In this document: positions 55,001-64,000 of the stretch, in pieces | Numbering within the stretch: position 1 is the stretch's first letter | Layout of the letters: the number at the start of each line of letters is the position of its first letter | NCBI GenBank assembly: GCA_013350335.1 | Contig: CM023539.1 | Coordinates: 12,710,302 to 12,774,301 of the forward strand | Direction: 5' to 3' | From: Chimonanthus salicifolius | Lineage: Eukaryota; Streptophyta; Magnoliopsida; Laurales; Calycanthaceae | DNA length: 64,000 bases | Notes under the pieces: model-generated | What the model saw: the letters and a program-made list of their open reading frames with translations, nothing else | Databases searched by the model: none | Told to the model about the DNA's origin: nothing | Program-made: the position numbers and the translations under genes

Positions 55001-57825
55001 CATTATTGTACAACATACTCTTATTGGACACCATATAGTATGTTGTATACTGTTATACAATATTTACATAATATTGTTTATTTATATTTAAATATCATAT
55101 TAATATATTTTTATTCTTTTTATTGGATGATTATGCATATTTACATATATATTATGAGGAATTGAACAAAATGTTATGAATCTTATGATTCTACGATTCA
55201 CGGTTCACACCCCTACACCGATTCACAATACGATTCGTTTTTTACAACCTTGTTTTGAGTTTATTTATGGGTATTTTGGATATTATGATGTAAAAGGGCA
55301 TTTTGGTCTTTCTTTACATTGTTTATTATAAATACTCTGTAAACCCACATTAGGGAATGTTTGATTAATGAAAAAACGAACGTTGCTTAAGGAACTTGTC
55401 TCCTGCGCATCTTGTGTTGGTGTGAAGCCTACGGAACCTTGGTGAGAAGCTGAGGGCAGCGAGAAGCCACCGGAATTGGTGAGAAGCGTCTTCCAAGCCA
55501 AGTACTTACCTATCTCTCTCTATCTTTCCCCTTCCCTTCTCCTTTTCCCTCTTCTTTCTTTCCCAGAGCTGCCGTGCACCCCATAAACCTTCCCTTTTTG
55601 TTGCTGCACTCCTATACTGCCCCATCTGTTTGCCAAAGACCCTTATCTCTTTGGCCGAACCTCTAGAAGAGGTCGTTGGCCTTATCGCCTATCCTTCTTG
55701 TGACCAAAACCACCCAGAAATCCCCCACCTTTGTCGCCAAGTGTTACCTGGTCCTTGTTCTTGGTCATTACCTGATACAGATCATCTATCCAGTGTCGCC
55801 AACCCATTCCCTATCCGCTACCAGTGCCGCCACACCCTGTTATCCCATCTGCACCTATCACACCCTCTCTGGCCCTTGTACAGTGTACCCCCCCCCCCCC
55901 CCCCCCCCCACCCTCCCTCTTCTTTCCTCCCTATATTGCGGTGCAAGGCCTTAACTCAACCCTCCAACACCTCTGTTTCTATCCCCTCTCGTGAATAACT
56001 GTGCTTCCGCTCATGGCTTTAGTCAATCCCTTCTTCTCCTTAATTACCACACTGCCGTTAGTCCTTTTACCCCCAGTTGAAGCCAATATCAGTTTAAATT
56101 ACATTAATCTTAATTTGGTGATAGGCCTACACCTACGTGGGTCCCGACAAACCCGTTATTTTGAGAGATCCCCATTTTGAGCATCACTGGGCTTGGTAAG
56201 GCTTATTTATATGATTTAATTGTGATTATTAATTTAATTCTTGAATTTCAGCCCCATTTTAGATTTAGGTTTCATCTTTTAATCTTCTCATAACTGCTTT
56301 AGGTATTTAGGGTCACCCTTTGTCTTATCTTGCATCAGATATGCTACTTCATGTATACATGGTGGTCGTCCTCGGCTTTAATGTATACATTGCTCAATTC
56401 CTCAATGCCTCAGACCTCCACCTAAACCCATCTAAAGTCCAAAACTAATTTCTAGTTGCTATTATGTGTTGCCTACACTTCACATCTTTTCTTATTAAGA
56501 TAAAAGAGAGATACATAGAGAAGGATGTTATTAGGAAAATAGGAAAAATGAAGAAAATAGTGGAAGAGAACGGAAGAAAAGAGAGATGGGTTTTTTGTGT
56601 TGTATTCCTTGTCTTCAATCAAAAGTTTATTTTATCAATGGTCATATCTCATACGACTATTCTTTTGCTTCATTGTCTTCCTCATCAAGTTTATTATTTG
56701 TAACATGCTTTTTATGCCCTAAGCAAGATCCCCATGCATGGTTTGAGTTCAGTATTTTGCCTATTTTCACACAGCTAATAAAGTGCTCATGATCCCCATG
56801 AGTTCAGTAATTTGCCTATTTTCACACAGCTAATGAAGTGCTCGTGATCCAACACTTTTCTCCTTCACTTCATCCCACAGACACATTCTCTTGTTACTTT
56901 ATGTGAATGACATGATTCTCCAAGTGATTATTGTGCTGGAATCACATAACTAGTGTTTTCTCCATCACAATTATGTAACTGAAGATTGTATATCCAACCA
57001 GGGGCAGCACATTCATGGTGCACAAATGCCTCCACGAGCAACCACCATCACTGACTTTTGAATGATTAGAATTCCCATCATGGATGTCACTTCAAAGGCC
57101 TTCGAAATGGAAAGTGATCAATCAACAGCATCAAATGTATGGCATGCCACATTTTGGTGAGGCAGCACTTGATGATGTTTGTGACCACCCAATTGTGATT
57201 AAAAGATAGCCCGCACTCATCCACAATAAGATCTTCCCACCCCATAGTCACTTGAATGGTGGTTGACCAAGGTCGTGATGATTACTGCCTTAATAATGTA
57301 GATGAAGCAGGCTAAATAGTGCTGTAGTGCATTAATGTAGTGTTTACTGCAGTGCAAACTGCACACATTACTATAGCACATCTGACTCTTTGACTCACAA
57401 TTGAGATCTTCCCTTTCATTGTCAAGGAGCTCATCGTCAGGTCAAGACCATACTGCAGTCCATGCTGCATTGTGGACCTGCCAGGTTGTTACCCTATTTA
57501 ATCTCAATAAAAATATAAAGCACAAACCAGAATATCAGGCTGTTTGTGAGCATTTCAGTATGGCAAAATCAAATTGATACTTTCTAAAATGTTAACAAAT
57601 GAATCAACTTTTTGAGGAAAAAAGACTTTAGGTTACCAAGGACCTCTGTCGCCAACAAATTAAAAATTCGAACCAAGTCTCCTCGGTGTTCATAATCACT
57701 TGGCTTTGGACGCAGTGCAAAATAAGCATCATTTAGCAGCATTTGAATTGCAGATATACATGCAGGAGTAATGGTACTTTTCTCTGATTCTTGTAATTCA
57801 AATTTCTTCACTCTCTTGCGCAAGG
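52034..57825 (-). CDS. poly(A)/uridylyl-transferase-type nucleotidyltransferase, two internal exons
   Basis: DNA-polymerase-beta-fold nucleotidyltransferase of the TRF/TUTase kind (HESO1/URT1-like relatives), which add untemplated nucleotides, usually U, to RNA 3' ends. Exon A is 57825-57637, after CTTGATCTAG and before GTAACC. It encodes RPKPSDYEHRGDLVRIFNLL, a helix preceding the catalytic domain. Exon B is 52210-52034, after TTTCTTCAG and before GTAATTCC. It encodes FGSFVMDVFTAESDLDLS, with the GS motif and the D-x-D metal-binding pair of the active site, then KKFAKRLYALQ. Phases agree (G plus GT gives Gly). Exon A begins in mid-codon, so a coding exon must lie upstream; the remaining catalytic and PAP-associated exons should follow exon B. 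None of these is visible. The 5.4-kb intron holds a solo LTR. The two exons show no stops or frameshifts, so the gene may be functional but split by long introns, or a fragment. Family call firm, member not resolved. Confidence 0.82.
52211..54227. other. nucleotidyltransferase intron, proximal part
   Basis: No supported exon. The frames at 52616-52807 and 53573-53755 have no motif. Low-complexity C-rich and T-rich runs occur near 52440 and 52640. Confidence 0.5.
54359..55252. mobile_element. Mutator-like TIR element, about 0.9 kb
   Basis: The left end reads AAGGTCGTCAAAATCGCACG and the reverse complement of the right end reads AAGGTTGTAAAAAACGAATCG. The subterminal CGAGTCGCGAGTCGACTC on the left and TACGATTCACGG on the right match the arrangement of 46077-47308. 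The nine-base flanks, CTTTTGGAC and GTTTTGAGT, agree only in part, so the duplication is decayed. Inside, 54780-54990 holds the GCTCGGGGGC block also seen at 14510-14570, so a third element may be nested here. Confidence 0.7.
55888..55909. repeat. C22 homopolymer
   Basis: Twenty-two consecutive C within the C/T-rich half of the solo LTR. Length is likely variable or inexact. Confidence 0.95.
56343..57636. other. nucleotidyltransferase intron, distal part
   Basis: No exon or element ends recognised. A short direct repeat with CCCCATG, AGTTCAGTA and TTTTGCCTATTTTCACACAG occurs twice near 56728-56835. Confidence 0.5.
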
Positions 57826-58274
57826 CTAGATCAAGACAAAAAAACACAAAAACTTAATTTAAAAATGTAATTCCAACAGTCAAACTGAGTAGACACGTAA
57901 GAAAATAGAAATACATTTCAAGCAAAATTCAACTTCTTTAGAGATCAGGAAATCTGGAAATGCACTGATCCTTAGATGATATGATTTACTCTGGAAAACA
58001 TTTGGAATATGTTTTCAGATTCTGTACACCAAAAATGAAGGCAATACCAAAAAACTTCCAAATTTGAATAGCTTCTCCTAATATTTAAAGATTTAGCTAT
58101 TTTCAAGGTCATTTGTTTTTATATTTTCCTTTTTTTCTGGGAGAAGAAAAAAAAGAAGTTAATCAAACTATTTGGGGGACTATATTTTCCTTCTTCACAA
58201 TCACTAATACTTTGACCAGAGGATAACTTTTTCTATATATTTATCTATTACAACCATTCATAGAAAAAGAAATC

Positions 58275-58975
58275 ACTATAAAAGCCACTACCCATCTATC
58301 TGGGGTTAGCTTTGTGAGTTCTTTCCTTTCATTCTATCCTAACATAAACCAACCCTTGGTAACTCTACAATCCATCATGTCCTTTTACCCCTTCCAGCCA
58401 AATTTTAATGGTTACACGTACTTTCTACTAGAATCCTTTCAATTTTTCTCACAGGGACCATTCCCAGTCTCTCATTTACATGCCCAAACCACCTTAAACA
58501 ACTTTTTTCTCATCTATTGAGGCTGCTCTAAAGGATTGCTTTCATTTTGACTCTATCTTTCATCATTATTCTACTTATCCATCTTAGAATATGCATTTTT
58601 TTGAAAGGTATTAGAATATGCATTTTTGTCACCATTACCTTGTCTACTTATATCTTATTAATTGCCCAACAATTAGCTCCCTAAAGAATTGTTGGCATAT
58701 TTCTTTTTTATAACATACACTTTTTATCAGACAGCACTCCACTAACTTGCCTACGCTTTGCCCATACCACTCCATCATGTTGGGTATATGCCCCTATCTA
58801 GATCAATCCCTCCATTGGGTTCAACAATTGCACCTAAGTATCCAAATTTATCACAATACTAAACCAACTTATTCCCAATTTTAATTAATTCCCCTTCTAT
58901 GCCCTCTAAACCATTAAAGATACAATTCCTATATTCTATCTTTGCTTTAGTCAATTTTAAACCAATTGGATTTTG
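58275..58975 (-). pseudogene. RTE-clade LINE 3' end
   Basis: Minus-strand translation gives KLTKAKIEYRNCIFNG near 58965, CDKFGYLGAIVEPNGGID near 58850-58800, and finally CLRWFGHVNERLG-VPV near 58500-58455. These are the C-terminal signature blocks of plant RTE-type LINE reverse transcriptases (K-F-x-Y-L-G and L-R-W-x-G-H-V). Stops and frame changes are numerous. It is a different clade from the L1-type LINEs elsewhere in the window. Confidence 0.75.
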
Positions 58976-59652
58976 GACTGGAGTACTTGAGTCGGTGGTG
59001 CAGAGCCCAGGTGAAAAAGGGTTGGTCGGATCCACAGGGAAATACCCAAAAAATGGGTGCACAGACGTCACAGGCAGCAGCTGAAAAGGTTGGGCAAAAG
59101 TGGGTCCCACGCAGTCTAGATAGTTGATCAGTGGGCACAGATGCATAGACCCCTGAAAAACGACAGGGTAAAGGAGGTTTGAAGGTTGTTGAAATCAGAA
59201 GACAGCAGATCAAATCAAAAACAGGGATGTTGGACGTCCCAGACAGTAGGAGAGAAAACCAATGAAAAGGGGGCCACCGTTGACCAAAACCCTAGGTCAA
59301 CCTTAGGCGTAGGTAGGTGCACCAAGGTTGACGAGGGTGGTGTGTAGCCGAGATGCAGAAGTGTTGTATCCACGCAGATTTTCAAAAAAAGGCCTCAAAA
59401 CAGATTTTTGGGACAGATATAGTCACAGTAGATAAAGGACTGAAAGCCAAATCTGCAGAAGGCAACGAAGAAATCTACCGCACAGATGCAGAGACCTGCC
59501 AAAAACGGCAAGGAAGTAGTGGAGTTCCGCCGGCAGAACTGCTTTGGTGGCCGAATCGAAAGACAGAAAGTCCAGGCAATAAGGAGGACTAACAACAAGT
59601 CCACTGCCCAGATTTTCAGCCTGCTGGGGAAAAAAAAAAAACCATAACTACC
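58976..59652. other. unassigned, probably retroelement-derived
   Basis: Purine-rich sequence with a frame at 59353-59592 that has no recognised motif. It ends in an A12 run near 59629-59641 just before the solo LTR. It may be the 5' part of a retroelement, but I cannot name it. Confidence 0.35.
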
Positions 59653-59657
59653 CCCAA

Positions 59658-60868
59658 TGATGTGGAGCATTGGATTGACATTGATTTATTTTTTATTTTA
59701 TTTAGTCTGTATCTTGATATATATTTTTTTTAGGTTATTTGAGGGTATTTTAGTCTTTTTTTTTACATTTGAGGGTATTTTGGTCATTGTCATTGTCATT
59801 GTCAGTTTATTATAAATACTTTGTAATCCCTCATTGGGTTTGATTGATGTTGATTAATGAAGAAAATTTTCATAGACGGCGCATGAATTGTTGGAGAGAA
59901 TCCACGGCAATTTGGAGAGAAGCCACGGAGAGTGAGAAGCCCTCCACACAGGTATCTTCTATCTTCTTCCTCTCTCTCTTCTTCCTCTTCTCTTTGTTTT
60001 CTTCTTTCTTCCCAAACCCTAATTCCTTACCCCATCTTCTTATCGTCATCACCCTTTAAATCCCATCCCTGTGCTTTTGTTTCCTTTTGAAAGCCCTTTC
60101 TCCTTACTGCCATGAAACCCCCACATCCCATTCCCTGCTGCCATGACCACCTATTTCCCTTACCCTGGCTGTCGCCTCTTCCTGTAGCTCTTCTCCTCTT
60201 TGTCGCCACCTCCAAGTCCATCCTTTGCTACTTCCGAGACCCCATAATCCATTCCCCCTACTTGCCACTACCACCACTCTGTTCCCCTGTGTTTCTCATG
60301 AACCACAAAACCCCTAACGACTTAGACGGCAACCGCCTCTTCCCTTTGTCCTATCTGGCCTTACCGCACCTCCCTATAGACCTCTGCCATTGTCACCTGC
60401 CCTTTATTGGCTCCACAGCCTCACCGTCAACCCCCTTGAGTCATCTAACCTCGACGCCACTCATCCCCTGATCCATCTTGCTGTTGTAACCCTTAAGATT
60501 CCCCAACTTTGAACCCCTTTTCACCATAACCTACCTCTAAACCTATAAACCTTGCCTTCCTTCTTTTCCTGCCAACCATTACCTTACCCTTATTTTATTA
60601 TTTCAAACCATATGCGCATTAAATCTCAATACATTCCACCCTTGACCATTGACCCATTTAATACATTATCTTTTGGACCCCATTATTCCCATAAAACGCA
60701 CTAGATTCTTAGTATTTGTGTGATGATCTGTGATAAATTTATATTAATTAATTGTACATATTAATTGATTGGTTAATTTCAGCCCATTTTAGATTTAAGA
60801 GGCATCATTTTACTCTTTTCATAACCACATTAGGCATTTAGGGTTACCTAATCCTCTGCCCTGTATCA
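59658..60868 (+). mobile_element. solo LTR, 1.21 kb
   Basis: Starts TGATGTGGAGCATTGG and ends GGGTTACCTAATCC...TGTATCA. A perfect 5-bp target duplication, CCCAA, flanks it (59653-59657 and 60869-60873). It contains TTATAAATACTTTG (about 59809) and a C/T-rich second half in which the frame at 60112-60471 is a by-product. Same family as the LTRs at 49546-50592 and 54228-56337. Confidence 0.9.
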
Positions 60869-61049
60869 CCCAAACAATGAGAATGAGAATAAAGGAGAAG
60901 ATCCGCTATAGACGTCCTTAGAGATCGGAATTGAAGATGACTCTGGATTCCGGTGAGGAACAGTAACGCAGGTGAGAAACAGTAAAATGAAAAAAAATTA
61001 TCCTTAAAAGATTGAGAAGATCGTTCTGACTATAAGAACGACCTTAAAA

Positions 61050-61990
61050 GCCCTCCATTAGTGCTTTAAAAGCCTATCTGCAACAGTCTTTTGATATTAA
61101 GGATCTTGGCTTACTTCATTATTTCTTGGGAATTCAGTTGCTCGGTCACCTAATGGTCTTGTACTCTCCCAACGGAAATATGCTTTAGATCTTCTTCATA
61201 ATGCTAGATATTCTGGATGCAAGCCTGCAGATACCCCACTTGATGTTAATTCAAACTTTTCTACATCTGATGGGGCTCTTCTTCCCAATCCTCGATTTTA
61301 TCAGCAATTGGTAGGCAAACTCATTTATCTTACCATCACCCAACTTGACTTGGCTTATGTTGTTAGTGTGGTTAATCAATTCATGCATGCTCCTACGGAT
61401 ACTCATCTTCTTCACATTTTACAATATATTAAGGCACATCCTGGTCATGAACTCTTCTATAAGAAACAATCTACCATTTAATATTTGAAGGTACTCCGAT
61501 GCTGACTGGGTTGGTTCTCCTGATGATCGACGATCTACCTCCAGTTATTGTGTTCTATTAGGATCACATTTGGTTTCCTGGCGAAGCAAGAAACAAATTG
61601 TTGTTGCTCATTCCAGTATAGAAGCAAAATATAGGGCCATGGCCAATACAACATGTGAACTATTGTGGCTCAAATAGTTTCTTACTGAACTGGGCTTTCC
61701 TTCATCCGAGGCACTTATCATGTTCTGTGACAATCAAGTTGCAATCAATATCATTTCCAATCCAGTTTTCCAAAAGCGTACAAAGCATATTGAAATTGAT
61801 TGTCATTTTATTCAAGATCATGAATCCTCTGGTAATATTGTCACTCCATATTTGAAGTCCAAGGATCAATTAGCTGACATGATAACTAAATCTGTTTCTC
61901 GCTCTCAATTAAATGATGTTTTCAGCAAGCTGGGCTTGATTGATATCTTTGCACAAGCTTGAGGGGGAGTGTTGTAATGTTTTTCAAATG
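61050..61990 (+). pseudogene. Ty1/Copia RT-RNase H 3' end with polypurine tract
   Basis: Plus strand, broken. It begins FDIKDLGLLHYFLG (61088), then VARSPNGLVLSQRKYALDLL and NPRFYQQLVGKLIYL after a frameshift. RNase H blocks follow: SADWVG near 61500, SWRSKKQ-VVAHSS near 61580, and [28 protein letters not shown] near 61725-61805. It ends [10 protein letters not shown] and [10 protein letters not shown]. The polypurine tract TTGAGGGGGAG (61959-61969) is followed at 61970 by the LTR start TGTTGTAATG. Little of that LTR remains before the LINE pieces begin near 61998. Confidence 0.85.
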
Positions 61991-61997
61991 ACTTAAT

Positions 61998-62384
61998 TCA
62001 TGGCTTGACTAACGATATTGTTAGGTGTACATATGAATTGTTAGCTGGTCTTAATACTAAGGATTTCCGCCTCATTCGAGTCTTTAGTTCCCACCAACTC
62101 ATTGAAGACAATGGATGTGGTCCCCTCATGGTTCCTAAGCACCCCCCCACCCCACAAATCCCAACAGGCCCTGGTTTCCCTCTCGCTGCACCATTTACAT
62201 TGAACTTCAGGACATTCTGTTCTAGAGGCCTCCATTGTTCTTTGAGCTTCACTTTCCTCCTAAACCCATTCATGCATTCCTCCCAAGAAGATAAGAAATC
62301 TGTGAGTCTAAGTCCACTAAACTCTTTGCTTGAAAGAATCCACACACAAAGTTTCCATTTTGCTAATTGGAAAAGTTCATTCAT
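61998..62384 (-). pseudogene. LINE fragment, RNase H domain
   Basis: On the minus strand: KLCVWILSSKEFSGLRLTDF, LSSWEECMNGF, then VLKFNVNGAARGKPGPVGI, the start of the RNase H domain of plant L1-type LINEs. By domain order it should follow directly on the zf-RVT fragment at 63967-63695, which lies on the same strand. About 1.3 kb of opposite-strand RT separates them. Confidence 0.75.
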
Positions 62385-62410
62385 ATCTTCTTAGTGAATG
62401 AACTTTTCCA
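62368..62410. repeat. perfect 16-bp inverted repeat at a LINE junction
   Basis: TGGAAAAGTTCATTCA (62368-62383) and its exact reverse complement TGAATGAACTTTTCCA (62395-62410) are separated by 11 bases. They mark the switch from minus-strand LINE RNase H to plus-strand LINE RT. Confidence 0.95.
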
Positions 62411-63717
62411 AAATGTTGAAGGAAATCAAATCCACTTTCATTACCCTTATTCCTAAAAGCATTGGTGCAGACCAACCTGACCAATTTAGACCCATCTCCT
62501 TCACAAATGAAATCTATAAAATCATCTCCAGAGTGATGATGAATAGACTAAAATGGGTTCTAACCAAAATCATTCATCCTGCCCAATCTGCTTTCATCCC
62601 ACATGGTTATCAAAATGAATAGACACATTCTCTGACATATCAAATTCCATCTTGTTATCCAATGATCTCATTCATGGAATTCACTTGAAAAAAGGGCCTC
62701 CATGAATGTGTCTAAAAGTGGACCTCAAAAAAGCTTTTGACAGTGTTAATTGGGACTTTCTTATGACTGCTATGAATGCTATGGGTTTTCCTACTGCATG
62801 GTGCAACTGGATCAGTGAATGTGTCACAAATCCCAGATTTTCTATTCTGATAAATGGTTCTACAGCAGGATATTTCCAAAGTACAAAGGGCATAAGACAA
62901 GGAGATCCACTATCTCCTCTCCTCTTTACCATCTGCATGGAAATTTTTTCAACATCCATTGAGAAATGTGTTGAACAGGGTCTCATATCATCTCCATTCA
63001 AATATGAAAAGAAGTGCATCTCTCATATTCTTTTTGCTGATGATCTAATGATTTTTGTTCAGCTGATGTCAAGAATGCAGCAAATCTGAGGATATTGTTC
63101 GACCAATTTAGCAGTTTATCTGGAATTAATCTAAACCTAGCCAAAAGTGTTAAGTCATTTTCTCAGGCTCTTGTATGAACAAAGAAGAAATCTCTCAAGT
63201 GCTGGGTATTTCTGAGGGCTCTCTTCCTGTTAAATATCTAGATCTCCCTCTCTTCTCCTCAAGACTCAGCCTAACAGATTGTGCAGAGATTGTAGAAAAA
63301 ATTCAGTCAAAGCTAGCTGGATGGAAAGCAAAACAGTTATCCTTTGCTGCAAAATTAGAGCTTATAAACTCTACTCTCCTATCCTACCATATGTATTGGT
63401 CCCATGCTTTTATACTACTACCCAAAGGCTGTATAGCTAATATTGAAAAAATCGTCAGAAGATTCTTGTGGAATGACCAAGGACAGAAAATGCACACAAT
63501 CTCATGGGATTCCATATGCAAGCCAAAAGCAGAAGGAGGTCTTGGAATAACTCCAATCCAGATTTCAAATCAAGCAGCTATCATGAAACAAGTGTGGCTT
63601 TTAGCTAGTGGTGCAAAGAATCAATGGACTGATTGGGTGAGAGGTCTGCTGATTTTCCTTCAAAGATTTTGGAGTTTCTTTCTTTCCAAATGGTTCACAG
63701 GATTGCTACTAGAATAG
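62398..63717 (+). pseudogene. LINE fragment, reverse transcriptase domain
   Basis: Plus strand L1-type RT with most blocks in order: STFITLIPK, DQFRPISF and IHPAQSAFIP (62430-62600); VDLKKAFDSVNWDFL (62722-62766); GIRQGDPLSPLLF (62888-62926); the catalytic box ILFADDLMIF (63028-63057); and the C-terminal KLELINSTLLSYHMYW, IVRRFLWNDQG and GGLGITPIQISNQAA (63346-63580). The active-site Asp pair is intact. Breaks occur near 62620-62705, 63087 and 63715. The 5' endonuclease is missing. Confidence 0.88.
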
Positions 63718-64000
63718 TATTCCATGCGATTTTAAGCCTTGGATTAAGCCTTGAGATAGACCATGATTCCAAAGACCCAGCACAGGATCTATCAAATACC
63801 CAGGGCTCCTTAAATAGATTTTCGAACTTAGTCCAGACGCAACGAGCCAGTGGGCATCCCATAAAGAGGTGATCAACATTTTCCTCTTCTGTCTCACATA
63901 TTGGGCAAATGGGGTCCTCCTCCTGGTAGAACAAGCCTCTCCTTTTGAGTTTCTTTCTTGTTAACACTCTTCCTTTTAGAACACACCAAACAAAGATTTG
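63695..64000 (-). pseudogene. LINE fragment, zf-RVT domain
   Basis: Minus strand, running off the right edge: KKLKRRGLFYQEEDPICPIC, ETEEENVDHLFMGCPLARCV, then RLNPRLKIAWNTILVAIL. This zinc-binding domain sits between RT and RNase H in plant L1-type LINEs. The Cys and His ligands are intact. It pairs with the RNase H fragment at 61998-62384 as parts of one minus-strand LINE. Confidence 0.8.

Larger units (their letters stand above)
54228..56337 (+). mobile_element. solo LTR with Mutator-like insertion, in an intron
   Basis: Starts TGATGCGGAGCACTACC and ends GGGTCACCCTTTG...TTGCATCA. A perfect 5-bp target duplication, GATAT, flanks it (54223-54227 and 56338-56342). It contains TTATAAATACT as a promoter TATA (about 55325). 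Removing the insertion at 54359-55252 leaves about 1.2 kb. The termini and several inner blocks match the LTRs at 49546 and 59658, so these are subfamilies of one LTR family. It lies antisense to the nucleotidyltransferase gene. Confidence 0.88.

Noticed and set aside
55630..55998. 122-codon frame with polyproline
   Set aside because: The polyproline comes from the C22 homopolymer inside the solo LTR.
59353..59592. 79-codon frame
   Set aside because: Purine-rich sequence with no motif, beside retroelement sequence. I could not support it as a gene.

Overview
The window reads as nuclear DNA of a flowering plant. It has AT-rich intergenic sequence, spliced genes, and a dense mix of plant-type transposable elements: TRIM elements primed by initiator-Met tRNA, Copia and long-LTR elements, L1- and RTE-type LINEs, hAT, Mutator-like and Harbinger-like DNA elements, and tRNA-derived SINEs. 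A woody species with slow TE turnover (for example a magnoliid or early eudicot) would fit, but the lineage is a guess. A run of 100 N at 35296-35395 marks a scaffold gap.

Only three host genes can be supported. (1) A secreted GH3 beta-xylosidase lies on the minus strand at 4552-8065 in seven exons. It has a TATA box, one GC-AG intron and a one-base frameshift in exon 6. (2) The first three exons of UDP-N-acetylglucosamine pyrophosphorylase (UAP) lie on the plus strand at 33365-34063. They stop just before the glycine-rich catalytic loop, upstream of the gap. (3) Two exons of a poly(A)/uridylyl-transferase-type nucleotidyltransferase lie on the minus strand at 57825-57637 and 52210-52034, separated by a 5.4-kb intron that contains a solo LTR. 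The rest of genes 2 and 3 is not visible here.

Layout. 1-4550: intergenic, with a MITE, a TIR element carrying a long (AT)n tract, and a LINE tail. 4552-8130: xylosidase. 9600-14900: a nest in which a tRNA-derived SINE is split by a hAT element (itself carrying a TRIM) and by a Mutator-like element, followed by a Harbinger-like element that holds a second SINE. 14900-20850: AT-rich, with a local duplication. 20855-31160: three large LTRs nested in one another, each with a perfect 5-bp target duplication and no internal region. 33365-35300: UAP 5' exons, then the gap. 35437-45500: LINE and Copia wreckage, with one complete TRIM. 45525-50592: a non-autonomous LTR retrotransposon whose 5' LTR holds a TRIM, which in turn holds a Mutator-like element. 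52030-57830: nucleotidyltransferase exons. 58270-64000: an RTE LINE, another solo LTR, a Copia 3' end, and LINE pieces in alternating orientation with a short palindrome at one junction.

I found no operon-like or defence-like novel system. The notable content is the insertion history, which target-site duplications and terminal repeats resolve with unusual clarity, and the two host genes that appear only as fragments. Exon borders come from splice consensus, reading phase and family resemblance, not from transcript data.
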